This document shows, piece after piece, positions 13,224 to 18,608 of a stretch of DNA of 18,608 nt. The notes under the pieces were generated by a model. It was not told where the DNA came from, ran no database searches, and saw nothing but the letters and a program-made list of their open reading frames with translations. Origin of the DNA: Phocaeicola_A sp964444735 (GTDB taxonomy: Bacteria > Bacteroidota > Bacteroidia > Bacteroidales > Bacteroidaceae). The DNA is taken from the NCBI GenBank assembly GCA_964444735.1, contig CAYUIJ010000045.1, forward strand, positions 1 through 18,608, written 5' to 3'. The position numbers and the translations under genes are program-made. How positions within the stretch are numbered: position 1 is the stretch's first letter; every line of letters starts with the position of its first letter.

Positions 13224-14042
13224 ATGAAAAAAATCAGATTATCGGTCATTACATTATTGACAGTAATGATTGTGTCACTCTCATCTTGTTTGGGAGATGG
13301 CGATAGTACTTATCCTGTCTATGGAACCGGGCATATGGGCAGCCTTTCTCAGGTGGTTTTGGATAATGGAGTGAGACTGAATGTAACCAATATATCATCA
13401 TCGGCTGATTTGAGTGGTTACGATCGGGTTTATATCGCAGGAACGATTGTAGAAGAAGGGTATAAGGGAGAAGCTGTAAGTCCGGGGCAGTCTTTGAGTG
13501 TAGAGGCTAGTCAGATAGGACAGTTTTTTAAAAGTGAATGGAAATCTTCAGAAAATGATCTGGAAGAGGAATATTTAAGTGATTTTGACAGTTTTAAGTG
13601 GTTCACTTATGGTGGTGTAGGTAACGGATACATGAATTTTGAGCTGGTGGGAACCATACTCTTTTATTCGAATGATGGTAAGTCTGAGGTTATAGAACCG
13701 ACAACCTATGTAAATGCGCAGGTTAATCCCGGTGGAAAAAGAGTGGATCTGACAATCGGATTTGACAACCGTAGGAATGATCATAAGAAAGATGACAATT
13801 CTTCTGAATTAGAATCCGGATATTATGCTCAGAGTAATACGCTGTTTCCTGTAACCATTGATATGCAGGAGATATATAAGCAGTTGTCTGAGGCTGGCTT
13901 GAGTGACGAGGATGAGGTGACATTCGGTTTTAAAAAGATGTATAATCTTGATAATTCAGGAAACAAGGGTGAGAGTAAAACGATAGATATCACTCCCGGT
14001 CAGCATGCGTTCAAGCTTGGTTTTTTGAAGAATCAATATTAA
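13224..14042 (+). CDS. NigD-like lipoprotein
   Basis: This encodes 272 residues. It is a lipoprotein: a basic N-terminus, a hydrophobic stretch and the lipobox LSSC with Cys22, followed by LGDGDS, whose acidic residues resemble the Bacteroidetes surface-export signal without matching it well. The mature part is beta-rich and fits the NigD-like family layout (NTer strand pair around GSLSQVVLDNGVRL, C-terminal ITPGQHAFKLGF). Family members are abundant in Bacteroides and their function is mostly unknown; the name comes from a bacteriocin locus (nig), which is not present here. It leads a run with the Yip1-family gene (19-nt gap) and smpB, under a clear promoter. Confidence 0.68.
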   Translation: MKKIRLSVITLLTVMIVSLSSCLGDGDSTYPVYGTGHMGSLSQVVLDNGVRLNVTNISSSADLSGYDRVYIAGTIVEEGYKGEAVSPGQSLSVEASQIGQFFKSEWKSSENDLEEEYLSDFDSFKWFTYGGVGNGYMNFELVGTILFYSNDGKSEVIEPTTYVNAQVNPGGKRVDLTIGFDNRRNDHKKDDNSSELESGYYAQSNTLFPVTIDMQEIYKQLSEAGLSDEDEVTFGFKKMYNLDNSGNKGESKTIDITPGQHAFKLGFLKNQY

Positions 14043-14061
14043 AAGACAGATTGCCGGTTTT

Positions 14062-14634
14062 GTGAATTACAAAGAACTTTTTCAGCGGATATTTATACTG
14101 GTTTCCTCTCCGGCCAAAGCTTGGGAGGAAATTAGTTTGGAAAGGGACAGGCGGGCGGTGATGGCGAAGTTTGTCTATCCCTTGATTGCTTTTTGCGGTC
14201 TGGCTGTTTTTGTTGGCACGCTGGCAGGTCTGGGCATGCAGAGTAAGGCCTTGCAAAGGGCGATGACCAGTTGCTGTGCTGTGTTCGTTGCTTTGTTTGG
14301 GGGTTACTTCCTGATTTCATATCTGACGAATGTGTATGGAATGAAGATATTAAAGCGTCCGTCTCAAACCGGACTATGCCGGCAGTTTATAGGATATGCG
14401 ATGACTGTAACCTTCATCCTTGAGTTTATAACAGGATTATTGCCTGGCTTTCAGATATTGAAGCTGATATTGCAGTTTTATACGGTATATATAGTATGGG
14501 AGGGGGCGCGAAGTCTGATGCGGATTCCGGAACGGAGCCTGTTGCCTTATGCAGCGGCTGTATCATTGTTTATAATTGTATTGCCGGCTTTGATTCAGTG
14601 GGCTTTCAAGCATCTTTCGTTTCTTTTACAATAA
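14062..14634 (+). CDS. Yip1-family inner-membrane protein
   Basis: This encodes 190 residues starting with GTG. The opening NYKELFQRIFILVSSPAKAW is typical of bacterial YIP1-family proteins, which begin with an amphipathic helix containing a P-x-x-A-W motif. About five hydrophobic segments follow (roughly 37-57, 69-92, 113-130, 133-153 and 166-184). No ATG fits upstream, and the frame begins right at this GTG, so the GTG start is favoured. The function of bacterial members is unknown. It starts 19 nt after the lipoprotein and ends 7 nt before the smpB ATG, so the three genes are likely one transcript. Confidence 0.82.
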   Translation: MNYKELFQRIFILVSSPAKAWEEISLERDRRAVMAKFVYPLIAFCGLAVFVGTLAGLGMQSKALQRAMTSCCAVFVALFGGYFLISYLTNVYGMKILKRPSQTGLCRQFIGYAMTVTFILEFITGLLPGFQILKLILQFYTVYIVWEGARSLMRIPERSLLPYAAAVSLFIIVLPALIQWAFKHLSFLLQ

Positions 14635-14641
14635 ATTGAAT

Positions 14642-15109
14642 ATGGATAAGGCAGCTTCGGTAAACATAAAGAACAAGAAAGCATCGTTCAACTATGAGTT
14701 CATAGATACATATACGGCGGGGATTGTTTTAACCGGTACTGAAATAAAGTCTGTACGGCAGGGAAAAGTCAGTCTGGCTGATACATTCTGTTATTTTGTG
14801 AAAGGTGAGTTATGGGTGAAAAACATGCATATATCAGAGTATTTCTATGGATCATACAATAATCATGCCGCCCGCCGTGACCGGAAATTATTACTGACCC
14901 ATAAGGAACTTAGAAAACTGGAACGGGATTCACGGATGCCTGGTCATACGATTGTGCCGTCCAGAATGTATATCAATGAAAAGGGACTGGCCAAAGTTGT
15001 CATTGCTCTGGCCAAGGGGAAGAAACTTTTCGACAAGCGTGAGACTTTGAAGGAGAAAGATGCGCATCGGGAAATGGACAGGGCATTCAAGCGTCAGGCA
15101 AGATACTGA
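14642..15109 (+). CDS. smpB: SsrA-binding protein SmpB
   Basis: This encodes 155 residues, the usual length. It binds tmRNA and delivers it to ribosomes stalled at the end of broken mRNAs (trans-translation). Visible are NIKNKKASFNYEF, GIVLTGTEIKSVRQGKVSLA, YFYGSYNNHAARRDRKLLLT with HKEL, and the C-terminal GKKLFDKRETLKEKDAHREM with a basic tail ending QARY. A TTG at 14636 is also in frame, but the ATG at 14642 is preferred because family members begin only a few residues before NIKNKK. It is preceded closely by the Yip1 gene. No ssrA gene is in the window. Confidence 0.95.
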   Translation: MDKAASVNIKNKKASFNYEFIDTYTAGIVLTGTEIKSVRQGKVSLADTFCYFVKGELWVKNMHISEYFYGSYNNHAARRDRKLLLTHKELRKLERDSRMPGHTIVPSRMYINEKGLAKVVIALAKGKKLFDKRETLKEKDAHREMDRAFKRQARY

Positions 15110-15169
15110 ATACAGGGGTTGAACAGGCCTTGTCAAGGCAGCGAGTCTTATTCAGGGGAAGCGAATGCG

Positions 15170-15177
15170 TAATTTTG
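15170..15177 (+). promoter_or_regulatory. -7 promoter element TAATTTTG for metH
   Basis: This is an exact TAnnTTTG, 36 nt before the metH ATG, in the 104-nt gap after smpB. It leaves no room for a riboswitch in the leader. Confidence 0.55.
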
Positions 15178-15213
15178 TTCATGCTTTGAATAATATAACG
15201 GCGGTCGGAATAT

Positions 15214-17961
15214 ATGAAGGAGACAATCGGACAGTTGGTAACGAAGCGCGTCTTAATCCTGGACGGCGCGATGGGTACCATGATTCAGAAATATAATTTG
15301 AGCGAGGAGGATTTCCGGGGGGATCGTTTTAAGGATATTCCCGGACAGATGAAAGGAAACAATGACATCTTGTGCTTGACACGTCAGGATGTTATTGCAG
15401 AGATTCACCGTAAGTATCTTGAGGCGGGAGCCGATATCATTGAAACAAATACATTCAGCTCTACGCGGGTTTCAATGGCCGATTATCATGTAGAGGGCCT
15501 ATGCAGGGAAATAAATCTGCAGGCGGCAAGGATTGCTTGTGAGCTGGCCGATGAATATACACGAAAAAATCTTTCCAAGCCTCGTTTTGTCGCCGGTTCT
15601 GTAGGGCCTACCAATAAAGCCTGCTCTATGAGTCCGGATGTGGACAATCCGGCGTTCAGGGCTGTTTCTTATGACAAGCTGGTCATCGCGTACCGGGAAC
15701 AGATGGAAGCACTGCTCGAAGGCGGAGTCGACGCGTTGTTAATAGAGACAATATTTGACACGTTGAATGCCAAGGCCGCTTTATATGCGGCAGAAGAAGC
15801 TATGGGTGCTACAGGCCGCCATGTCCCCGTAATGTTGTCAGTTACGTTGTCCGATACTGGCGGCCGTATGCTTTCAGGACAGACCCTTGAGGCCTTTCTG
15901 GCCTCTGTGCAGCATGCTCCGGTTTTCTCTGTAGGATTAAATTGTTCTTTTGGAGCGGATCAGTTAAAGCCTTTTTTGAAAGTTCTGGCCGGCAATGCCC
16001 CTTATTATATATCGGCATATCCCAATGCCGGTCTGCCTGACAGTTCCGGACAGTATGACCAGACTCCGCAGGAAATGGCTCTTAAAGTAAAGGAATACAT
16101 TGATGAGAGACTTGTAAACATCATAGGAGGGTGTTGTGGTACGACGGATGCCTATATTGCCGAATATCCGGCATTGGTAAAAGACGCGCTTCCTCATGAG
16201 CCGGTCTCAAGGCCTGCTCATCTGTGGCTTTCCGGATTGGAAAGACTGGAAATAAGGCCGGAAATTAATTTTGTGAATATTGGCGAGCGTTGCAATGTCG
16301 CCGGATCACGCAGATTCTTTCGCCTTATCAAAGAGAAAAACTATGAGGAGGCCCTGTCAATAGCACGTCGGCAAGTTGAAGATGGGGCCTTGATATTGGA
16401 TGTCAATATGGACGATGGATTGCTTGATGCAAAGGAAGAAATGACAACGTTCCTGAATCTGATTGCTTCGGATCCTGACGTGGCGCGGGTGCCTGTCATG
16501 ATTGATTCGTCAAAGTGGGAAGTCATTCGTGCCGGCCTGAAATGCCTGCAAGGAAAATCCATTGTCAATTCCATATCCCTGAAAGAAGGCGAGGAAATAT
16601 TTCTTGAGCATGCCCGCGAAATCCGCCGTTTGGGCGCCGCGGTAGTGGTAATGGCATTTGACGAGGCCGGACAGGCCGATACTTATGATCGTAAAATCGC
16701 GGTATGTGCGCGTGCGTATCGCTTGCTTACTGAGAACGCCGGCTTTAATCCCAATGATATCATATTTGACCCCAATATTCTTGCTATTGCGACCGGAATG
16801 GAAGATCACAATAATTATGCTGTTGATTTTATCCGTGCCGCAGGATGGATTCGTAAGAATCTTCCAGGATCTCATGTCAGTGGAGGAGTGAGCAATCTTT
16901 CGTTTTCTTTTCGTGGTAATGGCTATATCCGTGAGGCGATGCATGCGGTCTTTCTTTATCATGCCATTCGTGAGGGAATGGATATGGGTATAGTGAATCC
17001 TGCCTCCTCTGTAATGTATGCAGGTATACCTGAAGATATCCTTGAACGGATAGAAGACGTTGTACTAAACCGCCGGAAGGATGCTGCGGAGCGTCTTGTC
17101 GGGCTGGCAGAAAAGATGAAGAATATGCGGCAGACTGATGTGGAAAGCCTGACACGTCATGACGCCTTGCGCGACGCGCCGCTGGAAGATCGTTTGAAGC
17201 ATGCTTTGGTTAAAGGCATTGGTGACTGTCTGGAGGCTGATTTGGATGAAGCGGTGAAAAAATATCCCAATGCGGTGGCCATTATCGAAGGGCCGTTGAT
17301 GGACGGCATGAATTATGCGGGTGAGCTGTTCGGATCAGGAAAGATGTTTTTGCCTCAGATCGTGAAGACTGCCCGTACAATGAAAAAGGCCGTATCAATA
17401 CTTCAGCCGTTTATTAAGGCAGAAAAGGCACAGGGGAGCCGTCCGGCTGGGAAAGTCCTTTTGGCAACGGTAAAAGGTGATGTGCATGATATAGGAAAGA
17501 ATATTGTTTCTGTCGTGATGGCCTGCGGCAATTATGAAATTATTGATTTGGGAGTGATGGTTCCGGCAGAAACAATAGTAGGCAAGGCCATTGAAGAGAA
17601 AGCGGATATTATTGGACTGAGCGGACTTATCACGCCTTCATTGGATGAGATGGTGCATGTGGCTTCAGAATTGCAGAAAGCAGGATTGCATATTCCTTTG
17701 ATGATTGGCGGAGCTGCCACGAGCGCGCTGCATACCGCGCTGAAGATTGTTCCTGCATACGATGCTCCTGTTATCCATTTGAAGGATGCTTCCCAGAATG
17801 CGATTGCGGCAGCCCGGCTTTTAAATCCGGAACTTCGTGACGCGTATGTAAAAGAAGTGTACGCAAGTTATAAGTCATTGCGTGAGCATTGGAAAAATGC
17901 GGAGATGCCGGTGGTTTCATTGAAGGAGGCACGGGCAGGCAAGCTGGGCTTGTTTGAATGA
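15214..17961 (+). CDS. metH: Cobalamin-dependent methionine synthase, no reactivation domain
   Basis: This encodes 915 residues. It moves a methyl group from 5-methyltetrahydrofolate via cobalamin to homocysteine, forming methionine and tetrahydrofolate. The homocysteine domain spans ~1-325: LDGAMGTMIQ, GLNCSFG (Cys244) and GGCCGTT (Cys307, Cys308), the three zinc ligands. The pterin domain spans ~345-610: FVNIGERCNVAGSRRF, DVNMDDG, DPNILAIATGMEDHNNYAVD. The cap spans ~640-735 and the B12 domain ~740-885: VKGDVHDIGKN with the axial His758, GLSGLITPSLDEM, MIGGAATSALHTALK. The protein ends at about residue 915 with AGKLGLFE and TGA. The ~300-residue AdoMet-binding activation domain of the 1,227-residue E. 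coli enzyme is absent. Nothing after the stop reads as the missing domain, so this looks like the natural end. Confidence 0.96.
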   Translation: MKETIGQLVTKRVLILDGAMGTMIQKYNLSEEDFRGDRFKDIPGQMKGNNDILCLTRQDVIAEIHRKYLEAGADIIETNTFSSTRVSMADYHVEGLCREINLQAARIACELADEYTRKNLSKPRFVAGSVGPTNKACSMSPDVDNPAFRAVSYDKLVIAYREQMEALLEGGVDALLIETIFDTLNAKAALYAAEEAMGATGRHVPVMLSVTLSDTGGRMLSGQTLEAFLASVQHAPVFSVGLNCSFGADQLKPFLKVLAGNAPYYISAYPNAGLPDSSGQYDQTPQEMALKVKEYIDERLVNIIGGCCGTTDAYIAEYPALVKDALPHEPVSRPAHLWLSGLERLEIRPEINFVNIGERCNVAGSRRFFRLIKEKNYEEALSIARRQVEDGALILDVNMDDGLLDAKEEMTTFLNLIASDPDVARVPVMIDSSKWEVIRAGLKCLQGKSIVNSISLKEGEEIFLEHAREIRRLGAAVVVMAFDEAGQADTYDRKIAVCARAYRLLTENAGFNPNDIIFDPNILAIATGMEDHNNYAVDFIRAAGWIRKNLPGSHVSGGVSNLSFSFRGNGYIREAMHAVFLYHAIREGMDMGIVNPASSVMYAGIPEDILERIEDVVLNRRKDAAERLVGLAEKMKNMRQTDVESLTRHDALRDAPLEDRLKHALVKGIGDCLEADLDEAVKKYPNAVAIIEGPLMDGMNYAGELFGSGKMFLPQIVKTARTMKKAVSILQPFIKAEKAQGSRPAGKVLLATVKGDVHDIGKNIVSVVMACGNYEIIDLGVMVPAETIVGKAIEEKADIIGLSGLITPSLDEMVHVASELQKAGLHIPLMIGGAATSALHTALKIVPAYDAPVIHLKDASQNAIAAARLLNPELRDAYVKEVYASYKSLREHWKNAEMPVVSLKEARAGKLGLFE

Positions 17962-18201
17962 AATAAAAGATTTATATGCCTGCCGGTTGAGTCCGGACAT
18001 CGTGAGTTCGATGAATACATGTCAGAACGGTATGAGCCGTCCGCCCGTTTTTCCTTTCCGTTGCCTCCGCAAGGATAGTTATCTGTTCCGCATAGGCAGG
18101 CATGCCGGGCTTTCATGGCCGCACGGACGCGCAGTATCCGGGCAGACCGGATTCATGAATGATTTTTTTACAGGAAATCTTATTGGAATATTATTTTTTT
18201 G
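17962..18201. other. Gap between metH and the riboswitch, no supported gene
   Basis: This rather GC-rich stretch has several short inverted repeats. Short frames cross it on both strands, but none resembles a protein. It contains the weak hairpin at 18136-18152. Confidence 0.4.
18136..18168 (+). terminator. Possible metH terminator
   Basis: ATCCGG (18136-18141) pairs with CCGGAT (18147-18152) over a GCAGA loop. A run of seven T follows only after about 9 nt, so this is a weak candidate. Confidence 0.3.
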
Positions 18202-18209
18202 TACTTTTG
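18202..18209 (+). promoter_or_regulatory. -7 promoter element TACTTTTG for the riboswitch-receptor transcript
   Basis: This is an exact TAnnTTTG just upstream of the aptamer. A TTG at 18183-18185 stands slightly closer than usual. Transcription would start near 18216. Confidence 0.6.
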
Positions 18210-18211
18210 CG

Positions 18212-18451
18212 GTGATTTGGTGATACGGTCTTTTTTTCTGAAGGCTGTATAAAAGGGAATCCGGTGTGAATCCGGAACAGTGCCCGCTACTGTAATCCCA
18301 TGCCCCCTTGCGGGGGTGTTTAATATGAAAAATCGGCTCACATACCACTGTTTCAATATGGGCGACTGAAATGGGAAGGTGATTTTTCGGGAATAGTCAG
18401 GAAACCTGCCAGATTGCGACAGTAAACACGCGCTCTCGGGATAAGGAGCGC
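18212..18451 (+). ncRNA. Cobalamin riboswitch
   Basis: The conserved core AAAAGGGAATCCGGTGTGAA (18251-18270) is followed by TCCGGAACAGTGCCCGCTAC and then TGTAATCC. The B12 box AGTCAGGAAACCTGCC is at 18395-18410. A variable CCCCC-TTGC-GGGGG hairpin lies at 18304-18317. After the aptamer, GCGCTC (18430-18435) pairs with GAGCGC (18446-18451) as P13. Its loop GGGAT (18438-18442) is complementary to ATCCC (18295-18299) in L5, the kissing loop that forms when cobalamin binds. The start codon of the receptor is 31 nt after P13 and there is no proper U-tract terminator, so control of translation (off with B12) is the likelier mode. Confidence 0.93.
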
Positions 18452-18482
18452 ATTTATTCATCTTTTAAAATTTATTTTTCAG

Positions 18483-18608
18483 ATGGGAAAAAAATTTTTT
18501 ACCGCCGCCTTAATGGGAGCGGCATGCGTTATGAGCGGCTTTGCTCAGATTTCCTTGTCGGGAAAAGTTAAAGACGCGGAAACCGGCGATCCGGTACACG
18601 GAGCGTAT
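18483..18608 (+). CDS. TonB-dependent receptor, probable corrinoid transporter (N-terminus only)
   Basis: This holds the first 42 codons, cut by the right edge. A signal peptide with KKFF and a hydrophobic core ends at GFA (residues 1-21), followed by SLSGKVKDAETGDPVHGAY. This is the start of the carboxypeptidase-regulatory-like beta-sandwich that opens many Bacteroidetes TonB-dependent receptors. The cobalamin riboswitch directly upstream points to vitamin B12 or other corrinoid uptake (BtuB type). The barrel and plug lie outside the window, so the call rests on the N-terminus and the riboswitch. Confidence 0.8.
   Translation, partial: MGKKFFTAALMGAACVMSGFAQISLSGKVKDAETGDPVHGAY

Noticed and set aside
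15110..15213. Riboswitch or missed small gene before metH
   Set aside because: The gap is only 104 nt, lacks the B12 box and other aptamer cores, and contains an ordinary promoter element.
16510..16962. Minus-strand frame of 150 codons inside metH
   Set aside because: Antisense shadow of the conserved pterin domain.
17954..18223. Short plus-strand frame of 89 codons after metH
   Set aside because: It begins inside the metH stop region and runs through the promoter and into the riboswitch start, with no protein-like pattern.

Overview
The window looks like a chromosomal segment from a gut Bacteroidales bacterium (Bacteroides or Phocaeicola-like). The evidence is the gene families (DUF2027-Smr protein, DUF3822 upstream of rsmD, NigD-like lipoprotein, carboxypeptidase-regulatory-domain outer-membrane receptors), the near-absence of strong Shine-Dalgarno sites, and seven exact copies of the Bacteroidetes -7 promoter element TAnnTTTG placed just upstream of genes. 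Species cannot be fixed from sequence reading alone.

Left part (about 1-2550) is a scrapyard of mobile DNA around one intact gene pair. It holds an open minus-strand frame running off the left edge, the 3' end of a group II intron (domains V and VI, no reverse transcriptase), an overlapping pair encoding a J-domain coiled-coil protein and a small HIRAN-domain protein, a decayed gene of unknown family with stops and frameshifts, and a broken IS1182-like transposase. The J-domain/HIRAN pair is the least explained element of the window.

Middle part (2628-13066) is ordinary core genome. In order it has a DUF2027-Smr protein with a strong terminator, aroB on the minus strand (shikimate pathway), a large stand-alone outer-membrane beta-barrel protein with a Gly-rich tail, a cardiolipin synthase (cls), a minus-strand pair DUF3822-rsmD whose rsmD end overlaps the end of cls antisense, a divergently transcribed RecD-like SF1B helicase, and a DUF4375 (DMP19-like) protein.

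Right part (13224-18608) starts with a closely spaced plus-strand run: a NigD-like lipoprotein, a five-helix Yip1-family membrane protein and smpB (trans-translation). Next is metH, a cobalamin-dependent methionine synthase that stops after the B12-binding domain and so lacks the reactivation domain. The window ends with a complete cobalamin riboswitch, including a legible L5-L13 kissing loop, ahead of the first 42 codons of a TonB-dependent receptor that is probably a corrinoid transporter. B12 use (metH) and B12 capture (riboswitch plus receptor) therefore sit side by side, although metH itself shows no riboswitch.

No tRNA, rRNA, CRISPR array or complete mobile element was seen. The best candidates for something new are the J-domain/HIRAN cassette beside the intron relic and the pairing of an actin-like-fold protein (DUF3822) with rsmD.
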